Below are positions 17,452-26,576 of a stretch of DNA of 64,000 bases, piece by piece; the stretch's first letter is position 1; the number at the start of each line of letters is the position of its first letter. The translations under genes were made by a program, and so were the position numbers. A model generated the notes under the pieces. The model was not told the DNA's origin. It worked only from the letters and a program-made list of their open reading frames with translations, and ran no database searches. Source of the stretch: Gammaproteobacteria bacterium (GTDB lineage Bacteria > Gemmatimonadota > Gemmatimonadetes > Longimicrobiales > Gaopeijiaceae); NCBI GenBank assembly GCA_028821195.1, contig JAPPHB010000085.1, positions 245,732 through 309,731 on the forward strand, given 5' to 3'.

Positions 17452-18882
17452 TTAGCGTGACTGACTTGCCTCTTCGACCGCGGTCAACACCGAACTCGGC
17501 ACGTTGAACTCGCCCGTGCTGTCGCCGAAGCTGGACATTTCGTCGAAGCCGAGCTTGTGCATGACGTTCAGGAAGACGTTGGCCATCGGGGTTCCATCCG
17601 GCGCCTTCAGGTGCATGTTGCCCGCGAGCTGGCCGTTCGCGCCGCCCAGCAGCAACAGCGGGCACCGGCGGTGGTTGTGGATGTTCGGGTCTCCCATGGG
17701 CGACCCGTAGATGATCATGGTCTGGTCGAGCAGGCTCGAGTCACCGTCCTGGCTGTTGTGCAGCTTCTCCAGGAGGTACGGCAGCAGGCCCACGTAGAAC
17801 CGGTTGATGGTGTTGAAGTCGAGGATGGTCTCCTCGTTGTTTCCGTGGTGCGAGGTCGGGTGGAACGGGCTGTCGGTGCCGCTCTCCGGATAGATCCGGT
17901 TGGACGCGTCGCGGCCTGTCTTGAAGGAGAAGACGCGCGTCATGTCGGACTGCAGCGCCAGCACCTGCAGGTCGAACATCATCTGCATGTGCTCGGTGAA
18001 GGAGTCCGGCACGCCGGCGGGCGCCTCTGGCAGCTCACGCTGCTCTCCGCTCGAGTTCTGAGCCTCGACCATCTGAATGCGGCGCTCGATCTCGCGCACG
18101 TTGTCCAGATACTGGTCCATGCGGCGGCGGTCGGTTGCGCCCAGTTCGCGCCTCAGGTAGGCGACTTCACCGACGATCCAGTCGAGGATGCTCGCGTTCT
18201 CGCGGCGGCGCGCCTGGCGCTCCTCCGGGGTGCCGCCGGCACCGAAGAGGAGGTCGAAGGCGGTGCGCGGGTCGCGGATCATCGGCAGTGGCTCGCTCGG
18301 CGAGGCCCAGCTGATCGAGTCGGTGTAGGCGCACGAGTAGTTGTACGTGCAGCCGCCGGCCTGGTCGAGATCCTCGATGCAGAGCTGCATGGAGGGGAGC
18401 GGCGTCTCCTGTCCGAAGCGCTCGGCGAACATCTGGTCGAGCGAGGTGCCGACGTAGAGGTCGGAGCTCTGGGTCTGCTTCGGATGCGCCTGCGTCAGGA
18501 AGGTGGCGCTGGAGCGGAAGTGGTCACCGCCGATCTCGGGGCCCGTGAAGGCCTCCGCCATGCGTACGTCGGTGTTGCTGACGATGGTCATGTAGCGGCG
18601 CCATTCCTCGAGCGGAGTCAGCGCACTCTGGGCTGCGAGCTCGAAGTCGCGCCCGGTCTTCTCCGGCTCCCAGAGGAATTGCTTGGCGCCCCATTCGACG
18701 CTGCCGGCAGCTCCGTGTACCACCTCGATCGCGAGGAGACGCGTTTTCCCTTCCGCCAGCTTCCGAGCCGCCCACGGGTTCGCCGCGGGGAGCATGGAGT
18801 CGAGCAGCGGAAGTGCCACTGTTGCGCCCATCCCCCGCAGGAAGGTGCGGCGGGCGATGTGCTTGCCGGTGATGAATTGCAT
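17452..18882 (-). CDS. DUF1552 Tat-exported protein, cassette 2
   Basis: A 476-residue protein starting MQFITGKHIARRTFLRG with the twin-arginine motif at 11-16 and a short hydrophobic stretch (ATVALPLLDSMLP). The three-cysteine block is present as SMQLCIEDLDQAGGCTYNYSC, as are FHPTSHHGNN, YGSPMGDPN and NHRRCP, which adds a Cys not found in copy 1. AGGAG precedes the ATG. It is the middle gene of the cassette, 73 bases after DUF1592 and 16 bases before the ankyrin gene. Biochemical function is unknown. Confidence 0.88.
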   Translation of the reverse strand: MQFITGKHIARRTFLRGMGATVALPLLDSMLPAANPWAARKLAEGKTRLLAIEVVHGAAGSVEWGAKQFLWEPEKTGRDFELAAQSALTPLEEWRRYMTIVSNTDVRMAEAFTGPEIGGDHFRSSATFLTQAHPKQTQSSDLYVGTSLDQMFAERFGQETPLPSMQLCIEDLDQAGGCTYNYSCAYTDSISWASPSEPLPMIRDPRTAFDLLFGAGGTPEERQARRRENASILDWIVGEVAYLRRELGATDRRRMDQYLDNVREIERRIQMVEAQNSSGEQRELPEAPAGVPDSFTEHMQMMFDLQVLALQSDMTRVFSFKTGRDASNRIYPESGTDSPFHPTSHHGNNEETILDFNTINRFYVGLLPYLLEKLHNSQDGDSSLLDQTMIIYGSPMGDPNIHNHRRCPLLLLGGANGQLAGNMHLKAPDGTPMANVFLNVMHKLGFDEMSSFGDSTGEFNVPSSVLTAVEEASQSR

Positions 18883-18954
18883 TTCAACTCTCCTGAAGCA
18901 GGGTAATACGACCCGGTTTCCATCATGCGCCGATCCGTCAGGAAGGCGCTTCTG

Positions 18955-21396
18955 TTAGCGTTCGCTCTCCATCTCTTCTTCGGCCACCACGTCCGCCATC
19001 CTCATCCGGAACGGATCGCTCTGGATCACGCTGGTGATGAAGGAGGAGATGCGGTAGTCGTTCTCTTCGCCTTCCCGCGCGATCGCGCGCACGGTGGGCT
19101 GATCGTGGTATTCTACGCGCCGCCCCAACGCATACGCCAGTAGGTTCGTGGTGAACGTGCGCACCAGCGGAATGGGCCGCTGCATCAGCGCGTCCCTGAG
19201 GTCTTCGGGCGCAGTCAACGGCGTGCCGTCGTAGAGGTTGCCGCGGGTGTCGAGCGCCATGTTGTTCTCGCGGATGCGCCACTTCCCGGTCACGTCGAAG
19301 TTGTCGAGCGCGAGCCCGATCGGATCCATGAACTGATGGCAGGCGTGGCAGGTCGGATTGGCCCGGTGGATCTCCATGCGCTCCCGCGTGGTCAGGAAGC
19401 GTCCGTCCGTGGCCCCCTCGGTCTCCTCGAGCGCCGGCACGTCGGGCGGAGGCGGAGGTGGGGGCGTGCCCAGCAGCACCTCCATCACCCATTTCCCGCG
19501 GAGTACCGGAGAAGTACGCGTGCCCATCGAGGTGAGGACGAGGATGGATCCCTGCCCCATGACGCCGCCGCGGCGGCTGTCGGGGTACTGCACACGGCGG
19601 AACTCGTCGCCGAGCACGCCGGGAATGCCGTAGTGCCTGGCCAGCCGTTCGTTCACGTAGGTGTAGTCGGCGGTATAGAGGTCCAGAACGCTGCGGTCGT
19701 CGCGCACGAGGCTGTTGAAGAACATCTCGGTTTCCGTGCGCATGGCGTCGGCCAGCTGCTGGCTGTAGTTCGGGAACCAGTAGGAGTCCGGGTGCACCTT
19801 GTCGAGGTCCTGCAGCCGGAACCACTGGGCGGCGAAGCGCGGCCCGAGTGCCTCGGCTCTGGGATCGGCCAGCATCCGCCGGGTCTGTCTTTCCAGTTCC
19901 CTGTCGTTCTGGAGCCTTCCGCGCTCGGCGAGGTCGATGAGCTCGGCGTCGGGCTGGGTGCCCCAGAGGAACGCGGCCATTCGGGTCGCCAGAGCGAGGT
20001 CGCTGATCTCGTAGCGCTCACCCGCTTTGATGTCCTCCGGCTGACGCTCGATGCGGAAGATGAAGTGCGGGCTCGCCAGGATGGCCTGGAGCGCCCGACG
20101 CACTCCCGTCTCGAAGCCGGAGTCACCGGCGCCGTCGTCGTAGAACGCCATCAGCCCGGCCATGTCGCGCTCGTCCAGGGGACGCCTGTAGGCAGCGCTT
20201 CCGATCTGGTCGATGATCTGCTCGGCGCAGGGGCGCTCTCCCTCGGGGGTTGTGGGCCGACAGCTGAAGATGCGGCGGCGCGCCTCCGTCTCGGAAACGC
20301 TGGTGACGTTGTAGGGACCGCTGATGATGAGGCTCTTCAGGTGCGGCAGGGTGGTCTGTCCCGGGCTTCCCCCGGCTCCGCCGGCCAGGGACCACTCCGG
20401 TGGCTTGATGAGGTCGTCGTAGGGACCGTCGATGCGACGGACGAACGCAGCGGACACGCTGCGCTGTCCGGCGCGGATGAACGTCGGGTTGGTCTTGATG
20501 GGCGAGCCGCCGCGGAAGTCGGCGCCTCCGCGCGGGAACGGGCCGGCCGCCAGGAGGGCGATGGGCTCTCCCTCGATGGAGATGTCCACGTCCTCGTAGC
20601 GGGCGCTGCGCCCGCCCTCGATCACCGGGGTGAGGATGTACTCGCCGTCGGCCGGGAAATCGTGCGTGACCACGATGCCGCCGCGGGTGCCGTAGGGCGC
20701 GCCCTCCACGTACTCCCAGGCGTGCTGGGAGCCGTAGGGCGAGGTGTTGTAGGTGGCGTCGGTGGGATCGACGTTGGGGCTTCCGACCGCCAGGCGGCTC
20801 ACTTCGCTGGCGGCGTTCAGGTAGGCGTCGAGGTGGGTTGGTGTGAGTGCCTGGACATCGGCGATGTTGTCGAAGTTCTCGCTCATCTGGTCGAGGGGAA
20901 GCCAGACGCCCGCATCGACCTCGATTCCCAGCAGTTCGCGGATGGCCGCCGAGTACTCGGCACGGTTGAGGCGCTGGAAGGTTCGGACACCCGGATTGGG
21001 ATGGCGCCGGTAGGCGTCATCCACGTTCTTCTCGAGCGTCTCGACGAGCGAAAGCAGGACCTCGGCCTCCGGCCTCGGCATGCCCGGAGGCGGCATCATG
21101 CCTGCGCGCAACTTGCGGATCATGCGTTCCGCGAGCTGGGCATTGTCGGACGCGCCCTCGACGGTGAATTCGGCGAACGAGACGTTGCCGGTCAGCAGCG
21201 CGTCGTTGTGGCAGACCTGGCAGTAGGTGCGCACGACCGTGGTCAGCTCCTCCGTGGGCACGGACGCGGCGTGCACCGCATCCGCCGGGGGAAGAGCTTC
21301 TCCGTCGGTTGCGATGGGGCCTGAACTCGTGCCGATTCCGGCACCCGTCACCAGGAGGCCTCCGACCAGTAGTGCGCCAGGGTTGAGGATCTTCAT
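18955..21396 (-). CDS. DUF1592/DUF1588 dihaem secreted protein, cassette 2
   Basis: An 813-residue protein with a hydrophobic signal segment (GALLVGGLLVTGAGIG), haem motif CQVCH at 59-63, DUF1587 (FQRLNRAEYSAAIRELLG), a beta-rich middle region, DUF1595 (AYRRPLDERDMAGLMAFY), DUF1592 (LATRMAAFLWGTQPDAEL), DUF1588 with a poly-Pro run and second haem motif CHACH (683-687), and the C-terminal NLLAYALGRRVEYHDQP of DUF1585. GGGAG precedes the ATG at 21396; the frame open to 21636 runs into the divergent promoter region and is not used. The middle region diverges most from the other copies, which suggests copy-specific ligands. Confidence 0.88.
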   Translation of the reverse strand: MKILNPGALLVGGLLVTGAGIGTSSGPIATDGEALPPADAVHAASVPTEELTTVVRTYCQVCHNDALLTGNVSFAEFTVEGASDNAQLAERMIRKLRAGMMPPPGMPRPEAEVLLSLVETLEKNVDDAYRRHPNPGVRTFQRLNRAEYSAAIRELLGIEVDAGVWLPLDQMSENFDNIADVQALTPTHLDAYLNAASEVSRLAVGSPNVDPTDATYNTSPYGSQHAWEYVEGAPYGTRGGIVVTHDFPADGEYILTPVIEGGRSARYEDVDISIEGEPIALLAAGPFPRGGADFRGGSPIKTNPTFIRAGQRSVSAAFVRRIDGPYDDLIKPPEWSLAGGAGGSPGQTTLPHLKSLIISGPYNVTSVSETEARRRIFSCRPTTPEGERPCAEQIIDQIGSAAYRRPLDERDMAGLMAFYDDGAGDSGFETGVRRALQAILASPHFIFRIERQPEDIKAGERYEISDLALATRMAAFLWGTQPDAELIDLAERGRLQNDRELERQTRRMLADPRAEALGPRFAAQWFRLQDLDKVHPDSYWFPNYSQQLADAMRTETEMFFNSLVRDDRSVLDLYTADYTYVNERLARHYGIPGVLGDEFRRVQYPDSRRGGVMGQGSILVLTSMGTRTSPVLRGKWVMEVLLGTPPPPPPPDVPALEETEGATDGRFLTTRERMEIHRANPTCHACHQFMDPIGLALDNFDVTGKWRIRENNMALDTRGNLYDGTPLTAPEDLRDALMQRPIPLVRTFTTNLLAYALGRRVEYHDQPTVRAIAREGEENDYRISSFITSVIQSDPFRMRMADVVAEEEMESER

Positions 21397-21630
21397 ATCC
21401 GGTGCTCCCGTCCTTGTCCTGCGAACCAACCTGTGATCGCCTGAAACCGCCGCCCGCGGGCGGGGAACCCGGCTGTGGCGCCCGGACGCAAGCGCCAGAC
21501 GCAACCGACCCCTCCCGTACCCTGCATGACCCCCGATCCACGGAAAACGTTGATCCCGAAGGCTCGCGTCCGTGGATCGCGGAGACACGTCAACTAGTCT
21601 GTCAGAATAATGTGACCCGGCAGTTGCGGC

Positions 21631-21662
21631 AAGCATGCTTCACCATGCTCGGGGGCCATGGT
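21631..21662. promoter_or_regulatory. Palindrome and hairpin in divergent intergenic region
   Basis: The 343-base gap 21397-21739 lies between the divergent cassette 2 and the Asp-box gene and holds no gene I can support. It contains a perfect 10-base palindrome AAGCATGCTT (21631-21640), followed at once by ACCATG (21642-21647) pairing with CATGGT (21657-21662). An AT-rich patch (about 21590-21612) lies beside it. A shared operator is possible, but this is unproven. Confidence 0.3.
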
Positions 21663-21739
21663 TTCGGGCTCGCTTGCGGGGCGAAAAGCGGGAGCCGTAT
21701 GGTGCTGACGGGCACCCGTCACACACCGAGGAGATGACG

Positions 21740-24700
21740 ATGAACACGGTCCTGAGAACCACATGGCGCCTGCTTCCCCTGGTAGCGGCAATCCTCGCTC
21801 TCGCGAGCGCGGTCGGGGCACAGCAGGTCACCCCGGAGGCCTACGAGCAGCTCCGGTATCGACACATCGGGCCGGTGGGCAACCGCCTTGCCGCGGTGGT
21901 AGGGGTTGCCGGAGATCCCCTGACCTACTACGCGGGAGCGGCTTCGGGCGGGATCTGGAAGACCTCGGACGGCGGCGAGTACTGGGAGCCCGTCTTCGAT
22001 GGCCAGGTCGATCACTCGGTCGGGGCGCTCGCGGTGGCGCGCTCGGATCCGTCGATCGTGTGGGCCGGGACGGGTGAGCCCCACATTCGCTCCAACGTCT
22101 CGCTCGGCACCGGCGTCTACAAGTCCACCGACGCCGGCAGGACCTGGCGGCACATGGGGCTCGGCGAGGGAGGGCCGACGCGCATGTCGCGCATCGTCGT
22201 CCATCCGCACGATCCGGACATCGTATACATGGGAGCCCTGGGCCACGCCCACGGTCCGCAGCAGTCGCGCGGCGTCTTTCGCACCACGGACGGCGGCGAG
22301 AGCTGGGAGCATGTGCTCTTCGTGGACGAGAACACGGGCGCTTCCAGCATCGAGATGGACCCCTCCAACCCGCGCAGGCTCTTCGCCGGGATGTGGACCG
22401 TGGAGGTGCACACCTGGGGACGGGAGAGCGGGGGGGAGGGCAGCGGCATCTACCTCTCGGAGGACGGCGGCGACACGTGGAGGAAGCTCGAGGGCAGCGG
22501 GCTGCCGGTGCTGCCGGTGGGGAAGACCGACATCTGTCTGACCCCGGCCGATGCCAATCGGGTCTACGCGCTGATCGAGACCGGCGACGGGGTGCCCTGG
22601 CACGGGCGCGAGACCGAGAGTGGGGAGTTCTGGCGTTCGCTCGACGGAGGGTCGACGTGGGAGCTGATGAACCACTCCCGCGACCTCGGCGGCCGGACCG
22701 CCTACTACAACAACTGCTTTGTCAGCCCCGACGATCCCGATGAGGTCTACTTCCAGACCTCGGGGCTGTCCCGCTCCCTGGACGGGGGCGCGACTTACGT
22801 CAACCACCAGGGCCGCCAGCGGCCCGGGGGCGACTACCACGACATGTGGATCGACCCGCTGGACGGGGACCGCATGATCGTGGCGAACGACCAGAATGTC
22901 TCGGTCTCGATGAACCGGGGCATGTCGTGGCACGCCACCGAGCTTCCCATCGGCCAAATGTACCACGTGACGGTGGACAACGCTATTCCGTACAACGTGC
23001 TCGGCAACCGCCAGGATGGACCCTCCTTCCGCGGGCCCAGCAACAGCCGCACGGGAGGGTTCGGGGGCATCGGCGGACCGATTTCGCGGTCGGAGTGGGT
23101 TACCGTGGGCGGGGGTGAGAGCGGGTTTGCGACTCCCGATCCGGAGGATCCGAACATCGTGTGGTCGAGCGCGTCGGGATCGGGTGCGCGGGGCGGTGTG
23201 GTAGTGCGCTGGGACGCCCGCAACCGGCAGTTCCGGGATGTCGAGGTATGGCCCGAGCTGGCCAGCGGCCATCCGGCCAGCGGGGTGCGCTTCCGCTTCC
23301 AGTGGACGTTCCCCCTGCACGTCTCCGCGCACGACCGCAACACCGTCTTCGTTACCAGCCAGCACGTGCACCGGACCACCAACGGCGGCCAGAGCTGGGA
23401 GATCATCAGCCCCGACCTGACCACCGACGACGAGTCGCGCATGGGGATCTCCGGCGGGCTCACGCCGGACAACATCGGGGTCGAGTTCTGCTGCGTGATC
23501 TACGCCTTCGCCGAGTCGCCCCTGGACGCCAACGTGATGTGGGCCGGGTCCAACGACGGGCTCGTGCACGTCACGCGGGACGGGGGTGGGACCTGGAGCG
23601 ACGTGACCGGCAACATCCCCGACCTGCCGCCGGACGGCGTCGTGCGCGGCATTCACGCGTCGGCGTACGAGACCGGGAAGGCCTACTTCGCCATCGAGCA
23701 CCACCAGCAGGGCAACTTCGAGCCTCACGTGTACCGCACCGACGACTACGGCGAGAGCTTCGAAAAGATCGTCGAGGGCATCGCGGACAGTCCGCTCAGC
23801 TACACGCGCGACATCCACGAGGACCCGGTGCGGCCCGGGCTCCTCTATCTCGGCACCGAGAATATCCTCTACGTCTCGTTCGACGACGGGGACAACTGGC
23901 AGCCGCTCATGAACAACATGCCGGTGTCGCCGATGTACGGGATCGAGGTGCAGAAGCACTTCAACGACCTGGTGGTGGGGACCTACGGGCGCGGCTTCTG
24001 GATCCTGGACGACATCACGCCGCTGCAGCAGCTGAGCGCCGAGGTCGCGGGGTCGGCGGCACACCTGTTCGCGCCGAGGGACGCCTACCGCTTCCGCGCC
24101 ATCACGGCCGCGCGCTCCATGCCCAACGACCAGTCCGACGGGGACAACCCGCCCTACGGCGCGTCGATCAACTACTGGCTGGGCGACGGCAGCGCGAGCG
24201 GGGCCACGGTCCACATCGCCGATGCGGCCGGGAACCTGGTGCGTTCGCTCGAGGGTCCGGGGGAGGCGGGGATCAACCGGGTGTGGTGGGACCTCCGGGA
24301 CGAGCCGTCACCGGAGATCGTGTTCCGGACAAAACCGCTCTACGCCGACTGGGTCGACCTGGGCGACGACCGGACGCGTTCCGGCGGGCAGGGGCTGTCG
24401 ATGCTCGTGCCGCCCGGCACCTACACCGTAACCCTCGAGGTGGACGGGCAGCCCGCCCAGTCGCAGGAGCTGCGCGTGCACAAGGATCCCAATTCCAGCG
24501 GAACCGAGGCGAACATCCGGGCGCAGTTGGCGATGTTCTCGGACATCCGTGCCGACTACGCAGAAGTGACGTCGATGGTCAACCGCATCGAATGGGTGCG
24601 GCGCCAGCTCTACGACCTCCAGGCCGTGCTGGAGGACCGGGGTGGGGCGGACGAGATCCTCGCCGCGGCGGCCGAGCTGGACGCGAACCTCATCGCGGTC

Positions 24701-24973
24701 GAGGACAACCTGGTGCGCCTGATCACCACGGGCACGGGACAGGACGGGGTGCGCTGGGCGCCCAGGCTAGCCGAGGAGCTCCGCTACCTGTCCGGGGCGA
24801 TCATGAACGGGGACTTCTCCCCGACGGATCAGGCGGGCGAGGTCCAGCGGCTGCTGAATGCGGAGGTGCTGGAGTACCGAGCGCAGGTGGAAGAGCTGTT
24901 TGAAGGCGAGATCGCGGACTTCAACCGGCGCCTGCTGGCGAGCAACCTGTCACCGCTGATTTCCGACGGGTGA
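21740..24973 (+). CDS. Large exported Asp-box (VPS10/BNR-type) beta-propeller protein
   Basis: A 1077-residue protein with a signal peptide (LLPLVAAILALASAVGAQ). About nine Asp-box repeats of the S/T-x-D-x-G-x-x-W type are visible, for example TSDGGEYWEP, STDAGRTWRH, TTDGGESWEH, SEDGGDTWRK, SLDGGSTWEL, TTNGGQSWEI and TRDGGGTWSD, which build sortilin/sialidase-type propellers. A fibronectin-like stretch follows at about 800-900, then a helical, probably coiled-coil C-terminus. GAGGAG lies six bases before the ATG at 21740. The family is abundant in Acidobacteriota and Gemmatimonadota and is often labelled glycosyl hydrolase, yet no catalytic residues are evident. I favour a ligand-binding or scaffold role. 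Confidence 0.8.
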   Translation: MNTVLRTTWRLLPLVAAILALASAVGAQQVTPEAYEQLRYRHIGPVGNRLAAVVGVAGDPLTYYAGAASGGIWKTSDGGEYWEPVFDGQVDHSVGALAVARSDPSIVWAGTGEPHIRSNVSLGTGVYKSTDAGRTWRHMGLGEGGPTRMSRIVVHPHDPDIVYMGALGHAHGPQQSRGVFRTTDGGESWEHVLFVDENTGASSIEMDPSNPRRLFAGMWTVEVHTWGRESGGEGSGIYLSEDGGDTWRKLEGSGLPVLPVGKTDICLTPADANRVYALIETGDGVPWHGRETESGEFWRSLDGGSTWELMNHSRDLGGRTAYYNNCFVSPDDPDEVYFQTSGLSRSLDGGATYVNHQGRQRPGGDYHDMWIDPLDGDRMIVANDQNVSVSMNRGMSWHATELPIGQMYHVTVDNAIPYNVLGNRQDGPSFRGPSNSRTGGFGGIGGPISRSEWVTVGGGESGFATPDPEDPNIVWSSASGSGARGGVVVRWDARNRQFRDVEVWPELASGHPASGVRFRFQWTFPLHVSAHDRNTVFVTSQHVHRTTNGGQSWEIISPDLTTDDESRMGISGGLTPDNIGVEFCCVIYAFAESPLDANVMWAGSNDGLVHVTRDGGGTWSDVTGNIPDLPPDGVVRGIHASAYETGKAYFAIEHHQQGNFEPHVYRTDDYGESFEKIVEGIADSPLSYTRDIHEDPVRPGLLYLGTENILYVSFDDGDNWQPLMNNMPVSPMYGIEVQKHFNDLVVGTYGRGFWILDDITPLQQLSAEVAGSAAHLFAPRDAYRFRAITAARSMPNDQSDGDNPPYGASINYWLGDGSASGATVHIADAAGNLVRSLEGPGEAGINRVWWDLRDEPSPEIVFRTKPLYADWVDLGDDRTRSGGQGLSMLVPPGTYTVTLEVDGQPAQSQELRVHKDPNSSGTEANIRAQLAMFSDIRADYAEVTSMVNRIEWVRRQLYDLQAVLEDRGGADEILAAAAELDANLIAVEDNLVRLITTGTGQDGVRWAPRLAEELRYLSGAIMNGDFSPTDQAGEVQRLLNAEVLEYRAQVEELFEGEIADFNRRLLASNLSPLISDG

Positions 24974-25155
24974 GCGGAACCGTCGTCCCAACTGCCGGGT
25001 ACGGCCCGAACACTCCTGCGGACCACGAGCCAACCGTCCATCACGGGCCGCCCCCGGCGCGGCGCGCCCAAAGTCCCAACCCGTCATTCCATCGCCCAGG
25101 CTCCCGCGCGACCCTTCATCTCCCGCGACCGCGAGCCGAGCAAGAGAGAAGGACG

Positions 25156-25551
25156 ATGGACGAGATGTGGCAGCTCTACATGGCGATGGGCACGGTCCTG
25201 GCGGCCGTGGTCACTGCGATGGCCTTCGGGTGGCGCGTGTCGAGCGCCATGCGGAAGGAGAACCGCGAGGCCCACGCCGGCATCCGCACCGAAATCCAAA
25301 CGGTCCGCAAGGAGTTGGGTGCCGAGATCGCGGAGAACCGAGAGGGGATCGCCGGGAACCGAGAGAGGATCGCCGGGAACCGAGAGGCGATCGCAGGTCT
25401 CCGGGAGGATCTCGCCGCGTTCAAGGGGCACATAGATGCGAAGATCGACGCCCACGGCGCGCGCATCGACCTCCTGGAGGCCAGGGTCGCCAAGACCGGC
25501 GAGGACGTGGCGTTCATCAAGGGGCTCCTGACCGGCGGGGGCCAGGACTGA
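25156..25551 (+). CDS. Small membrane-anchored coiled-coil protein
   Basis: A 131-residue protein: a short N-terminus (MDEMWQLYM), one transmembrane segment (about 10-28, MGTVLAAVVTAMAFGWRV), and a long charged helix. The helix includes three heptad repeats of the type [A/G]-x-NRE-x-I (ENREGIAG, NRERIAG, NREAIAG) and a further AHGARIDLLEARVAKTGEDVAFIKGLL segment. The layout resembles DUF1640 or bacteriocin-UviB-like small coiled-coil proteins. No enzyme motif is present. The repeats are encoded by 21-base direct repeats, so length could vary between strains. It stands alone, 182 bases after the Asp-box gene. Confidence 0.55.
   Translation: MDEMWQLYMAMGTVLAAVVTAMAFGWRVSSAMRKENREAHAGIRTEIQTVRKELGAEIAENREGIAGNRERIAGNREAIAGLREDLAAFKGHIDAKIDAHGARIDLLEARVAKTGEDVAFIKGLLTGGGQD
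25331..25414 (+). repeat. 21-bp tandem repeats inside the coiled-coil gene
   Basis: Three near-identical 21-base units (25331-25351, 25352-25372, 25373-25393), with core GGGAACCGAGAG-GATCG, and a degenerate fourth unit to 25414. Each encodes one heptad of the coiled coil, so gain or loss of units keeps frame and helix register. Confidence 0.8.
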
Positions 25552-25602
25552 GCCACGCGGTCGCGCAGTTGGTCGGGCGTGGATCGCTTCAGGAATCCCC
25601 TA

Positions 25603-26331
25603 TCAGGCTCCACCGCGGGACCGCCACGTCTCGACCAGGATGACACCGTTGGCCGCGTCGGGGTATAGCGACGCGGCGGAAGGGCCGCGCAGCACGCGAA
25701 TCCTGCGGACCTCGGTCGCCGAGAGGTCCTCCAGGTACACGATATCCGCTCTCGCGCCGTCGATGTAGATCGAAGGCATGTTGCTTTGCGAGACGGAAGC
25801 GTTGCCGCGAATGCGTATTTCGCTGCGCGTGGAGCCGCCGCTGGCATCCGTGCGCACCGTAAGCGAGGGGACCCGGGCGGTGAGCAACTCCAGGGCATTG
25901 CGCGCCGAGTCCGAGTCGTCGGGAATGATCTCGGTGAAAATCCCGCCGCCCTGCACTTCGACTTCGGGCCGGTCCGCGACGACGCGAAGCTCGTCCAGCA
26001 GAAAGGCCATGGGGGAAAGTGGGAACTGCACGAAGGTCACATCGTTCGCCTGGACCTCCACCTCGCCCACGATGGCGATGTAACCGAGCTGTTCGACCCT
26101 GACGGAGATGTTGCCGGGCGGCACGTCGCGCAGCGAGAAATGGCCGTCCTCGTTGGTGACGCTCGCAAGCTCGTGACTCACCACGGTTATGGTGGCGCCC
26201 ACAACGGGCTCCAACGTTACGTTGTCCACCACCTCGCCCACGATGGAGCCGCCCTCCTGGCTCAGCACCGGCGATGCAGCCGCCAGCAGGGCGACCGCTG
26301 CCGAAGAAATCGGAATCGACAGACGGTTCAT
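25603..26331 (-). CDS. Exported regulatory-domain plus TonB-plug protein without barrel
   Basis: A 242-residue protein. Signal peptide MNRLSIPISSAAVALLAAAS; a carboxypeptidase-regulatory-like domain (about 28-115, GSIVGEVVDNVTLEPVVGATI to LGYIAIVGEVEV); then a TonB plug (about 140-240) with RNALELLTARVPSLTV, IRIRGNASVSQSNMPSIYIDGAR, LSATEVRRIRVLRGPSAASLYPDAANGVILVETWRSR. The gene stops exactly where a beta-barrel would begin. AAGGAG precedes the ATG at 26331. It lies downstream of a SusC/SusD operon but beyond that operon's terminator. It may cooperate in trans with a receptor barrel or bind ligands itself; both are guesses. Confidence 0.65.
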   Translation of the reverse strand: MNRLSIPISSAAVALLAAASPVLSQEGGSIVGEVVDNVTLEPVVGATITVVSHELASVTNEDGHFSLRDVPPGNISVRVEQLGYIAIVGEVEVQANDVTFVQFPLSPMAFLLDELRVVADRPEVEVQGGGIFTEIIPDDSDSARNALELLTARVPSLTVRTDASGGSTRSEIRIRGNASVSQSNMPSIYIDGARADIVYLEDLSATEVRRIRVLRGPSAASLYPDAANGVILVETWRSRGGA

Positions 26332-26513
26332 CGGGATTCTCCTTCGCGAAACTTGCCGGATGCCGGCGTCGCTCCGGCGAGATCGACACCAACTTCGGCT
26401 GACGCACATCAACCCGGGGCAGTGACGGGATACCCCGAAGTTCATGGAACTACCCTTGGAACCGGTGATTCGTTTCCGGGACGCCCGGGCTTGAGGCCGG
26501 TACCAAAGCAACC

Positions 26514-26541
26514 GGGGGAGGGTGCCGAAGCACCCTCCCCC
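26514..26541 (-). terminator. UUCG-tetraloop terminator of SusC/SusD operon 1
   Basis: GGGGGAGGGTGC (26514-26525) and GCACCCTCCCCC (26530-26541) pair perfectly over 12 bases. On the minus strand the loop is TTCG closed by C-G, the very stable UUCG tetraloop. It lies 35 bases after the SusD stop codon. The tail (GGTTGCTTTGG) is only modestly T-rich. Confidence 0.7.
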
Positions 26542-26576
26542 GTTGATTGTGCGCCGAAGAACGGCGTCTGCTCAGT

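Noticed and set aside
21719..24214. An 831-codon minus-strand frame opposite the Asp-box protein
   Set aside because: The plus-strand frame has clear Asp-box repeats and a signal peptide; the antisense frame has neither motifs nor plausible composition.
25331..25414. Short direct repeats considered as a CRISPR-like array
   Set aside because: The units are contiguous, without spacers, and encode coiled-coil heptads in frame.
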